Below, piece after piece: positions 1 to 10,300 of a stretch of 51,023 bases of DNA (position 1 is its first letter; each line of letters begins with the position of its first letter). A program made the translations under genes and the position numbers. The notes beneath the pieces were generated by a model, which saw only the letters and a list, made by a program, of their open reading frames with translations, did no database searches and was not told where the DNA came from. The stretch is from Paenibacillus sp. J5C2022 (GTDB lineage Bacteria > Bacillota > Bacilli > Paenibacillales > Paenibacillaceae), in contig NZ_JAOQJC010000053.1 of NCBI RefSeq assembly GCF_025567625.1, positions 1-51,023 of the forward strand. The letters are read 5' to 3'.

Positions 1-1
1 T

Positions 2-230
2 TCAGCGGCTTTTGTACGAAATTTCATACAAACCGGCAGTATTCGGCGGCACATCAGCGGCTTTTGTATGAAATTTCATACAAACCGGCAGTATTCGGCG
101 GCACTTCAGCGGCTTTTGTACGAAATTTCATACAAACCGGCAGTATTCGGCGACACATCAGCGGCTTTTGTACGAAATTTCATACAAACCGGCAGTATTC
201 GCCAGCATTTCAGCGACCACCGGAATGACT
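2..230. repeat. 52-bp tandem palindromic array A
   Basis: Four full units with an exact 52-bp period start at 2, 54, 106 and 158, with a decayed fifth from 210. Each unit has a 22-bp AT-rich palindrome, TTTGTA-N10-TACAAA (perfect in the second copy, one mismatched pair in the others), and a 30-bp GC-rich spacer that is nearly the same in every unit. The array may continue left of the window. The architecture matches array B at 42002-42434 although the spacer sequence differs. No gene is seen in 1-363. Function unknown; candidates are a protein-binding array or a mobile intergenic repeat. Confidence 0.9.
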
Positions 231-254
231 TTATGCGAAACCCCGCATGAACAT

Positions 255-294
255 AAAAAAGCAGAGGCATCTGCATGGATACCTCTGCTTTTCC
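255..294 (-). terminator. Rho-independent terminator of the AraC gene
   Basis: An inverted repeat, AGCAGAGG/CCTCTGCT, is followed on the minus strand by a run of six T. It lies about 70 bases beyond the stop codon of the minus-strand AraC-type gene. A shorter T run on the plus side could make it partly bidirectional. Confidence 0.75.
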
Positions 295-363
295 CCTATG
301 TTCTTGTCGCACATTGCCGACCAGCGTGCCGCCTAGATGGAGTCGACGCAGATACGAAGGCGC

Positions 364-2643
364 TTACCCCTGCACACCATCGCTGCCGACCGATATTCTC
401 CGATACTCCCCTGGCGTCATGCCCTCCACCCTTTTGAACATCCGAATGAAATTTTGTGCATTGTTGTATCGCATCCGTTCCGCAATTTCCGCCACCTTCA
501 TATCCGTGCGGCGAAGCAGCTCTTTAGCCTTGTCTATACGCAGCGCGATGACGTAATCGGTGTAAGTAAGTCCCACTTCCCGCTTGAAGGCCAAGCTAAG
601 CTGAAGTTCCGATATCCCCAGCATATCAGCCAGCAAGCCAAGCGATATATCCTGATCATAGTGCTTCTGCACGTACTCCATTGCCATGATCACCGAGGCG
701 TCCATGACGTCCTCGCGCGCTTTGCGGCACTCCAGCACATGAGAGGCAATCTGTTGGAACACTTCGTCGGACAACCAGCCTTCTATCTCCCGCACGGACC
801 GGCATCCCGCCAGACGCTCGTACAGATTATAGCGGAACAAGACGGCGACAGGCAGCGAATTGCCTTCGAACAACACCCGCAGCACGGAAGCAAGCAGCAT
901 CGCATAAACTTGTACAATCTGAGCCTCATCCAGTTGATCGGCTGTGTGCATGGCTGCTGTAAAAGCCTGAAGCGCTCCGACCGCCTTCTCATGCTCGCCA
1001 AGCTTCAGGTGGGCTACGATGACCTTCTCCTGCTCAATCGGATAAATGTAATGCTCTTGCGCATGCCGCTCGTCGCTATAAATGAACAGATACTGGCCGC
1101 TATCGGCAATTTTGCGCTGAAGCGCCTTCCGAGCCTCCTCGAACGACAGATAAAGTTCCCCATAACTGCGAGCAGAGCCGACGCCGATGACAAGCATCCC
1201 TGCCTCCGCCTCCCCGACAAGCCGCTCTCCCCACTCGACAATCGATTGATGCGGGTCGTCTGCGTCATTCCCCAGATACATATATACGCCGCCAACCATA
1301 TCCGCACCAAGCCTGGCGAAGCGGAAGCGATCCGCGTCGCTTCCCCGATCAGCTGCGAGCCTCTTCAGCCAGCGTTCCGCAGAACCTTCCGCAATTCCCG
1401 CCCCGTGGCTAGCCGTTCCCAATGCGTATACGACGATACAAATCGCCGTATACCCGCTCCCTTCCGTTGTTGGAATGCCGGCATTCATCATCAGCCGCCT
1501 CTCCTGCTCGTTAAGCGGCTCCTGCAGCCACTTCGACAGCAGATAGCCCTTCTGCCACTCCAGCGTGCTCCGCACTTCATGCTCCAGGGCGGAATTGCGC
1601 TGTTGCAAGTGCTGCAGCGACGTACGGAATCGGGCATATACATTCGTAGACAGGAACGCCATCGCTCCAGCTGCCAGGATGGCAAATAACAGCGTATACA
1701 TCAACACCGCTTCCGCGAACGCGCGAACGCGCTTGGTCATATCCGCAATCGGCGATACGGAGACGTATATCCAATCCGATCTATCGGACTGGACGGCATT
1801 CACCAGCAACCCTTGCCCGCCGACGTTCTCAATAACCGATGCGCCATCGGCTCCCGGCTTCACGGCTTCCAGCCATGTATGCAGCCGCGCCGGGTCAACA
1901 TGCTCCTCCACGAACCGGTGCGTTCCTGCATTGGCATACAGCCTTCCTTCCGGGCTTATCGCCAGCATGCCACCTCCATTCTCGTAATAGATGTCTCCAT
2001 ATAGCGCATATAACGCCGCTTCCTTTAGCTTCACCACATAATAGCCGAGCGGCTCCGGGAAGGAGGCCGGCACCCCTCTGGCATAGCTCAGCCCTTCCAT
2101 CAGCCGATGTCGGGAATTCCCGTCAGCGCGGGGCATATCCTGCCAGAAAGACGGCGCCGAGCGTGCGATCAGCTTGCTGTGCAGTTCACGACCGAGCAGC
2201 CGGCCGGGGTCGAACTCGATGCCGCCTGTCGTCAGCAGCCAATCCTTGTCCGGCACATATAAATATACCGCTTCCACATGCTCCAGCAGCGCTTCCATAG
2301 CATTCAGCCGGGACAATATCTGGCTCTGCTCGTGCTCGCTATCAAGCAAGCTCCCCTCCTTCAACCCGACAGCCAACGCATCGTCGAACACATGCTGCAG
2401 GACGATTCTCTCCACGGTATCCATCATATTGTCGCTGCGCTGCCTGATCTGCTCCATCACCATATCATGATAGCCCTGCGCCTCCCGCACCAGACTGTCG
2501 CGGGCCGATACATAAGAGAACCAGCCGACGAGCAGCACTGGAACAGCCGCAATCAGCAAGGCAGCGGCCATCACCTTTATGCGCCCGCCCCCTCTCTGCA
2601 GCGGGCGCGCTTCAATACGGCTTGTCGCCAAGCCTGCCACCAT
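364..2643 (-). CDS. Membrane-anchored AraC-family regulator with extracellular sensor region
   Basis: A 759-residue one-component regulator of the kind common in Paenibacillus. A first hydrophobic segment lies at about residues 24-45 and a second at about 311-333; the roughly 265 residues between them form a presumably extracellular Cache-like ligand-sensing region. A linker follows, then a C-terminal AraC/XylS double helix-turn-helix (last ~100 residues, ending in the typical RMFKRVEGMTPGEYR-like signature). It starts 18 bases after the stop of the solute-binding lipoprotein gene, so the two are probably cotranscribed and the lipoprotein may deliver or report the ligand. The annotated ATG has AAAGG directly against it; an internal ATG at residue 25, preceded by AAAGGTG, is a possible alternative start. 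Family assignment is firm; ligand and targets are unknown. Confidence 0.85.
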   Translation of the reverse strand: MVAGLATSRIEARPLQRGGGRIKVMAAALLIAAVPVLLVGWFSYVSARDSLVREAQGYHDMVMEQIRQRSDNMMDTVERIVLQHVFDDALAVGLKEGSLLDSEHEQSQILSRLNAMEALLEHVEAVYLYVPDKDWLLTTGGIEFDPGRLLGRELHSKLIARSAPSFWQDMPRADGNSRHRLMEGLSYARGVPASFPEPLGYYVVKLKEAALYALYGDIYYENGGGMLAISPEGRLYANAGTHRFVEEHVDPARLHTWLEAVKPGADGASVIENVGGQGLLVNAVQSDRSDWIYVSVSPIADMTKRVRAFAEAVLMYTLLFAILAAGAMAFLSTNVYARFRTSLQHLQQRNSALEHEVRSTLEWQKGYLLSKWLQEPLNEQERRLMMNAGIPTTEGSGYTAICIVVYALGTASHGAGIAEGSAERWLKRLAADRGSDADRFRFARLGADMVGGVYMYLGNDADDPHQSIVEWGERLVGEAEAGMLVIGVGSARSYGELYLSFEEARKALQRKIADSGQYLFIYSDERHAQEHYIYPIEQEKVIVAHLKLGEHEKAVGALQAFTAAMHTADQLDEAQIVQVYAMLLASVLRVLFEGNSLPVAVLFRYNLYERLAGCRSVREIEGWLSDEVFQQIASHVLECRKAREDVMDASVIMAMEYVQKHYDQDISLGLLADMLGISELQLSLAFKREVGLTYTDYVIALRIDKAKELLRRTDMKVAEIAERMRYNNAQNFIRMFKRVEGMTPGEYRRISVGSDGVQG

Positions 2644-2661
2644 CCTTTCACTGCATACGGC

Positions 2662-4176
2662 TTAACGCGATTGGCCATACCATTCATTCACTTCGCGTGT
2701 AGCCTGCTCTCCTCCCCGGGCCAGCCACTCCTCCCTGAAAGATGCGAAGGATGAGGCAGGCAGCTTGCCCTTGACGAAATCCGACTCGAACTGCGCGATT
2801 TTCCGACCGTATATACTGGCTGTTGATATGCCTTCCTCCGGCATAAAGCCAATGGCCGGGTTGGGTATGCCCGCGTCGGCCACCATGTCCAGAGCTTCCT
2901 TCTGCCGCTGCCGGATAGGTGAAGGAGCACCTGCAGATATATAGAAATAGGGGTCATACGGCGTCATCGGCATCAGAATGGATGTCCCTTCCTTCCGCAA
3001 CGCATCCGCATCCTTCATCCTGATGCTTCCGTTCCCGTCACGCTCGTAATGAATGCCCTCCAGACCCTGCCTTCGGATCGTATACGCATCCTCGCCGCTT
3101 TGCCAATCCAGCCACTCCATAATACGGTCCACCTTGTCCAGCGGAACGGTGCTGGGAATGAGCAGCCAGCCATAGAACCCCGCTTGCTCTGCGAATCCGG
3201 CAATTCCCTCCGGTCCCTCAGGAGGGCCCAGCATGATCAGTTCCGCTTCTTCGTTCCTGTCCTTCAAGCCATCAACGAATCTGGCATAGTCCGAGACAGG
3301 GGCAATAATGATGCCGGTCGTCCCCTCCATGAACCGATCCCATACCTTCGTCGTCTTCAAGGACCCGAAGCCGTGATCGATGCCTCGCTGCTTGTATAGC
3401 TCCCTCATCCACAGCAGTCCCTTCTCCCGGCCAGGCGTAATCTTGCTCGCCATCAGGCTGCCATCCTCCTGCAGCAGCCAGCCGTTGCCCGCCCCGAACG
3501 GGAGGAACAGCTCATGCAGATAATTGAGCCCTTCGCCCGCGGCGAATCCGTATGTATCAGCCTTCCCGTTGCCGTCCGGATCGCCTTGTCCGAACAAGGC
3601 GGCTACATGAAAGTAGTCTTCCGTCGTGTGCGGAACCGGCAATCCCAGCTTATCCAGCCAATCCTTGCGGACCATGACGACATCGTCAAGCTTCGCCCGC
3701 GGTCTCGGAATGCCGTACAACCTTCCGTCCAGCCTGGCATGCTCCAGAATGTCCGGAGGCAGCTGCCGCAGATGCTCCGAACGCTCGACGTATGATGTCA
3801 GGTCGTGGAATAGACCGCTTCTTACATGATTAATAAGTTCAGATTGCGACGACGTCCATGTCACCAGATCGGGCAGCTTCCCGGAAGCGGCGGCAGCCTT
3901 CAGCTTGGCGGAATAGCTATTGGCCGACTCCGGAAGCGGCACGAAGCGAATATTGAACCGCTCCTCCATATACGTCCATATATGCAGCCGTTCAGGCATT
4001 TCTTCGTAAGCGGGGAATAGGAAAGATATCGTCATATCGTCCGCTTCCCCATGTTCGGAATAGACTTTGGCGCCGGCATCGTAATGCGAGCAGCCGGTTG
4101 CCGTAAGCATAGCGGCGACAGCAGCCAGCAGCCCCCATCGGAACGCAACCGGCAGACTGACCCAACCTTTCATCAT
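2662..4176 (-). CDS. Extracellular solute-binding lipoprotein (ABC transporter family 1)
   Basis: A secreted lipoprotein of 504 residues with a signal peptide and lipobox ending in TATGC, so it should be lipid-anchored outside the membrane. The body has the periplasmic-binding-protein family 1 look (sugar/oligosaccharide type), similar to the long LplA/YtcQ-like binding proteins of Paenibacillus. The start is the first of two adjacent ATG codons at 4176, chosen because GGGGAG lies 6 bases upstream; a longer frame reaches 4230 but has no ribosome binding site. No permease or ATPase genes accompany it; the downstream partner is the membrane AraC regulator. The ligand cannot be told from the sequence. 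A TATAAT-like -10 at 4222-4227 (minus strand) is a plausible promoter element. Confidence 0.85.
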   Translation of the reverse strand: MMKGWVSLPVAFRWGLLAAVAAMLTATGCSHYDAGAKVYSEHGEADDMTISFLFPAYEEMPERLHIWTYMEERFNIRFVPLPESANSYSAKLKAAAASGKLPDLVTWTSSQSELINHVRSGLFHDLTSYVERSEHLRQLPPDILEHARLDGRLYGIPRPRAKLDDVVMVRKDWLDKLGLPVPHTTEDYFHVAALFGQGDPDGNGKADTYGFAAGEGLNYLHELFLPFGAGNGWLLQEDGSLMASKITPGREKGLLWMRELYKQRGIDHGFGSLKTTKVWDRFMEGTTGIIIAPVSDYARFVDGLKDRNEEAELIMLGPPEGPEGIAGFAEQAGFYGWLLIPSTVPLDKVDRIMEWLDWQSGEDAYTIRRQGLEGIHYERDGNGSIRMKDADALRKEGTSILMPMTPYDPYFYISAGAPSPIRQRQKEALDMVADAGIPNPAIGFMPEEGISTASIYGRKIAQFESDFVKGKLPASSFASFREEWLARGGEQATREVNEWYGQSR

Positions 4177-4221
4177 ACACGTCTCCCCTCGATCTGAAAA
4201 AAAAGGAAAAACCTTTCCTCG

Positions 4222-4227
4222 ATTATA
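4222..4227 (-). promoter_or_regulatory. Candidate -10 element for the lipoprotein-AraC operon
   Basis: TATAAT is read on the minus strand about 45 bases before the lipoprotein start. No good -35 is present at 17 bases. It is followed by a short GGAAA/TTTCC inverted repeat and a run of eight T in the leader. Confidence 0.4.
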
Positions 4228-4307
4228 CAAGGAAGGGCTTCCACTGTATGCATCCTTTTTTTCATGATCGGTGTCCAGTCGGAGGAGAGGACATTAACCA
4301 TTGTCTT

Positions 4308-7300
4308 CTAATTCATGTATTGCAGCACATGCCACAGCAGGCCGGCCGCTTGAGCCCGGGTGAGCGGCTCTCCGGGACGGAACCGTCCGTCCGGGTAGCC
4401 CGCCAGAACGCCCCGCGATGATAAAGAACCGACAGCTTCCCTCGCCCAGGAGGAGAGCTCAGACTGGTCGGCATAGCCCGCCGCGTCGTCTTGCGCCGCT
4501 TCAGACATATCGCCGTCAGATCGTCCGGCCTGCACAACACGCCATACGATCACCGCCGCCTCTTCTCTTGTCAGCGGATCATGAGGACGAAGCTTGGCGC
4601 CGTCGCCAAGCAGCAGCCCTTGCTCCACCGCCGTCGCCAGCACAGCGGCATACCAGGCATCCGCATCCACATCCCGGTACTTCCTCAGCTTGTCGGGTGA
4701 CGCAGCCAACGGCTCGCCGCTCAGCCATTCCAGAAGCCGGACCGCGAAGGCGGCCATCTCCGCTCTCGTCACCTGACGATCAGGACGGAACAGACCGGAG
4801 CCGGTCCCCTCGGTCAGATGCAGCGCTGCAAGCTCTTCCGCCTTCTCGCGCGACCAGTGTCCTGTCAGATCGGGGAAGCTCGGGGAATAAGACAGAAGCG
4901 CATATAATCCCGGCTTGCGAATCAGAACAGACAACATCTCCCCGTCCCCACTCCATCTGCCGCCTTCATATTGCCATACGCCTGCGTCATCCAGCCGATA
5001 GATGCCCAGCTTGCTTCTATTCACATTGTCCCATTCCTCATCAGGTACTGCCAAGCTTAGCAGAAGCGGATGCGGCCAAGCCGTATCGTAGCCGCTCATC
5101 GGCATCAGCTCATACGCCACGCCGGAATGGCGATAGCGCTCATCCTTCGGCCAGTCCAGCCGCTCTCCTGAAAGCTGCCTGACCCGTATGCCACCGCTAT
5201 AATCGGGTCCGGCAGCTTGCCATCTCTCGTTCATCGTCAGCCATAGTGTGCCCGGCCATGCCTCTACCTCATCTTTAGTCTTCCATAGCGACCAGGGCAA
5301 CCGCTTGATCGTACCATCCTCATAGGCTGGCGGAACAATCACCGCTCCGTTCCCTGCGCCCTTCAATGTCCTCACCGACTGCAGCACCGGTACGGAATCG
5401 TTGCCGATATCATCCTCGGCAATCAACACCAGCTCGTATGACGTATCGGGCTTCAGTTCTGTCAGCGTATAAGCGCTGGCGGGAGCTGAAATATATTGCA
5501 CTTGCTGCTGCTCTTCGCCTGCCGCCCGCCATAACAGACGTACCCGATGGAAGTCTGTTCCTCCGGGATTCTGCCACTCAAGCTTGAAACTATCGGAAGC
5601 ACGCGTCACCGCCAGCCCTGCAATCGCTTCAGGCCCTTCCGTATCGAAGACGGCCGGTGCGGCCGGCGTATCCGCGATGCGGCTTACCGCCAGGGAAGCG
5701 TTGCCCGCCTCATCCAACGCCCGGAGCCGGACTTCATACCATGCTCCGCTGTTCAATTCCTCTATTAGCGCGCCTTCCTTGCCTTTCTCTATCGTCATGC
5801 TGCGATATGACGCAGTCCCCTGTTCCTTCCACTCGACCGCAATGCGCGCCAGGTCCGCTGCGGACGGATCTCGCCACATGACATGTACGGCATCGCCGAC
5901 CGCGATAACGGACACGTCTTCCGGAGCGCCGGGCGGCGTCGTATCGCTCGCTTCCACCGTGAATAACAGCCGACCGGAGTCGGCCAGCGGCAGGCTGTTG
6001 TAACTCTCGGCAGCGGCGGACACGATCAGCTCCAACTCGTCTCCCGCCGCTATCTCCTCGGCAACTTCAGGAGTGAACAGGAACGTATGCGCCAGTGTAA
6101 CGCCAGCGTACCCCAACTCTTCCCTCAGCGGTTGAACCGTTCCCCGTATCATTGTATCTCCCTTGGTTACGCTCACTGTGCCGTCCCCAACTAGACTATC
6201 CGTCTTCATATACCGGCTGAATCGGAACAGAATAGACGCTCCTCCGTCTTCCGACCCCGCTTCTTGGAGCGTCGGCGCTTCTGTAGACACCATCGGAATA
6301 TTCACATCGAAGTGGGGCGGCAGTACTTTAAGCTCATCGCTATAAGCGGTGACATAGCCTTCTTTCTCATAGCGAACCTTCCATAAGCCTTGCGGCACGT
6401 CCCAGCGGTATCGCCCTTCGTCATTCGTCGATTGCGGGTTGATCTGATTGAACCACTCCGCATCCCAGTCCTCCCAGCCCTGGAGTTCCTCATTCCACTG
6501 CATAATCGTTGCCTTCACACCCGACAAGCGATGGGAAGGAATTGCCTCATAGACGTAACCGCTGGGATCATACTGCCAGCTTGGATTGGCTACGCGCTGC
6601 CGCTTTCTGGCATCGTTCCCTCCGAATTCTCCAGTTTCGGGGTCGTATTCGCATTTCAAATCGCGTATCATTTCCAGCTTCAGCTCATTGCGCTTATCCT
6701 GAATGATTTTATCCACGAGCTTGCCATATATTTGCGTACTGAGGAAAATAATCGCGCCGGCAAGGAGGCCCGGACCCGGCAGCAGCGAGCCGGACAGGAA
6801 GCCCAGCATATTGGCCGCCCACTTGGTGCTCTCGGCAAGCATGGCATCCTCCATAATCCGTTCCATCCGCGCATGATAATAGGTCGCGCTGTCGGAGCTG
6901 CACGCCTGATAAGCCGCGCGAATATCGTTGTTAATGCTGTCCAGCGTCGCCTCCAGACTGCCCGATCCCTCCAGATTAAGCCCCATGTCAATGCCGTCCA
7001 GCACAATCTCCGCGCTTGTCTTCGTAATTTGCATGGCTGCATTCGCTGCAGTGACATTTCCCTTGCGCATGGCAATGGCGGCAGGCCTCCATTCGTTCCG
7101 GTCAACGGGAATATAACCGCTGAAGCGGACCGTGAAGCTCACTCCCTTCCCTTTCCCTTCGCGCAGGAACTTCTTCAGCATAGCCGCGGAATCGCGATAG
7201 CCCGTTGGAACTTCAGTGAACGGCGTAGGAAAGCTTTCGCCGCGCTCAAAGTCCACTGCATAATCGTATATAGTCTTGCCGAAAGCGGTAAACTTGCGTT

Positions 7301-10300
7301 TGTTGTTGAGATTAACTCCCGCAACGTCCGGCTCGAATACAAAATCGCCGTGCAGCGTTGCTCCCTCGCCCATTCCCGGAAGAGACAAGTCGAACGTCCT
7401 GCGTTCCGTTGTTTCCTCATAAGTCAGCTCAGGCTGCCCTTGTGGATTGAAGGGGGTATGCTTCACCGTCCAAGGCAGGCTTGACCGCAATTCCTCCTCC
7501 GTCTGCATCAGCTCGCTTTTCTCCTCCGGCAATGCGCTGTACGAGATGTCCAGCGCTCCCTCGATTGTATGAATTTCACGGAGGTTCAGCACGGCGCGAT
7601 GAACGCCTGACGCCGTACGCAATGCTGTCAATTCATATGCGCCTATATGCAGCTTGACATGCGATACCGCATCTGGCTGATCGAACTTGATATCCGCCCA
7701 CAGCAGTGACGGCTCCAGCAGGAACGGGAATAGAGCCACCCCGTCCTGCGGCCGGAATGTCTGCGAATTGCCATAATGATGCAGCGTGACCTCCTCAATG
7801 ACGGGCGCTCCATAACCATAGAGTACTTCCTTCTCCTCCGAAGAATACAGCAGGCCGTCCCGTTCCGACACAGCGTGCAGAACATATCGCTCTGTATTGC
7901 CGCGTGACGGCAGCTCGACGGGCAGACGCCAGTAACCGGAGGCTGGAGCGGTCATTCGCCCCAACAGCGTCCCGTCCTCGTATACGCTGACCAGACTTCC
8001 CGGCACCGCTCTGCCGCCTGCCTCGAGCTGCCGGCTATGTGCATGCTCCGGGACCTCCAGACTGATACCGCGGACAGGCACTCTGCGCTTGCCCAGCAGC
8101 ACAGAATCCCGCCGTCCGTCCGCCGTATAATCGAGATAGCCGGTGAATACCGCTTCCGAGCCTTCAGAAGTCGCCGGAATCTTGACGTACGCTTCCAGAT
8201 CAGCGCCGTCCCGGTCATTCGGCAAGACAGCACCGATATCTGCCGTTAAGACATTGCCTTCGAGCCGCCAGTCGGCTTCCGGCAACGGCATGTTGCCGAG
8301 AAGCACGCCGTCTGCCGCTACGGTCGCCCCTGCCGGCAGCTTGACGCGAAGCTGCGCGGGCGAATAATCGCCCCCCGACTTCTTGCGGTACGACACGCCA
8401 ACCTTGACTTCCTCTCCCGGCAGCAGCGTATCGTAGTCGATAGACAAGCTGCCGTACGGTTCATTGCCAATCTCATCGGACAGTCCAAGCTCGCCCAATT
8501 GAAGTGTCTCGCCCTCCCCGATCGTGAATGTCCGCCGGAGATTCTGCCCCGTTGACCGGGCAGGTTGATGAGCATATACGGTGTATGTTCCGCCTTGCGG
8601 CAGCCAGTGCGCCGCCTTGCGCGTAGATAGATACGGTACTAAGTGCTCCGACTCATAGCCGCCTTCATGCGAGACGATGCGATACATCCACTGCGACTCC
8701 GGCATGCCGTATAGCGGTCTGATCCCGCTCGCGAAGCCTAATTCGACTCTGGCGCCTCCCGCGCTAAGATCATAGTCGAATACAGCCTCTCTTTCAGCGT
8801 TCAACTGCAGCTCCTGGCATTGATACGGCCCATTGTATAACGTGTATCTTATACATAGACGGAAGCGAGTCCCTCCCCTGTCCTCCACTTCAATGGGATA
8901 ATCCTTGATCGGATAGATCCGTCCGGTGTCCCGATTGGTCAACACCGGAGCATACCCATGAAGCTTGGCCAGCGTCATCTCGTCCGGACCTGTCGTCTGC
9001 CACTCTTCTGTACGGAATTCCCGTTCCCTAACAGATACGCGAATGCTGCCCTTGGCGTTGTCCAGAACGGCGAAGTCCCGCACAGGCTGCGACGCGTCAA
9101 CCGTTATCTGCGTCGGCCCCATCGATAAAACGGCGCCAGCCCGCTCACCCTCGACATAAGCGAGCCCTTCCAGCAGCTCCGCCTCATATTGGCCGTGCTC
9201 GTTCGTCTCCGCATGTACGATGCGATCTGCTCCGTTGTAGCGGAGAGGGTCCTTCTGCGTAAAAACGAGCTTGTAGCCGGAAAGCGCTCCGTCCGGACTT
9301 GTGACCGATCCCGTCAGCATCACCTTCTCCCGCTTAAGCGGCAGGACGATAACATGCTCATTCTCTCCCGGCTGCAGCACCCATTCCGCTCCCGTAGCGG
9401 CATCCCGCAGCTCCCCGCTTATCCCGCTGACAGAGGCAATGCGGGCGAGCTGCCCTTCCGTGATCCCGTTCCGGAAGACGACTCTGCCATCCGCAGCCGT
9501 CCGGCCATACCGCTTCGCGCCTCCGATGTCCACCGCAAGCGCGGCGCCCTCGACAGCGCTGCCGAATTCGTCGCGCAGCGCGATCGTCAGCTCCGCAATG
9601 CCAAGCCCGGCAGCTTGCGTCTCCGTCGTCCTGCCGGATGCAACGGGATCAAGCGGCGCGGCATAGAGGAGCGTGCCATTCGCGGCGTCTGTCAGGCGGA
9701 GCTCATAATCCGCCGCGGGCACGACATGAGGGAACAGATAGCTCCCTGACTCACCGATGGCCTGCACATAGCTCTCGGCCCCCTCTCTCTGCCGCAGCAG
9801 CGCTTGCATGGCGGGAAGCTGACCGCCGCCCGATAAGGTCGCCCGAACGGAGCCAGTCAGCGGCAGGCCGATAGCCGCTGCAGCCGTCTGGCTTGCCGGC
9901 TGCCCCGGACGGCTCCACGACGCTGTCGCTTCGTGTACATAAGCGATAGCCAGCGACTCCGCCATCTCCCATTCCGCATCATAGCGGCTCGGCGCTTCCG
10001 CCGCTTCTGTCATTGCCACCTCCGCCGTCCGCTCAATCGGTTGCAGCAAGGGCTGTCCTTGCTCATCCAGCCAGCTATCGTACCGGATACGAACGGCCGC
10101 TTCGCCTTCCGGCGCAGCCTGCAGACTCAACTGCATACGTTCTCCTCGCTTCAGTGCCCGATTGTCCTGCGCCTTCCCGATAAGCGGCGCACTCCAGCGA
10201 AGCTCGCCCACAGCCAGCGCGGGCAATGTGCGATGCAGGCTTGTCAGAGGCTCGCTCCATACGCCCGTTCCGTCGCCCGCTCTAACCGTCACCTCATACG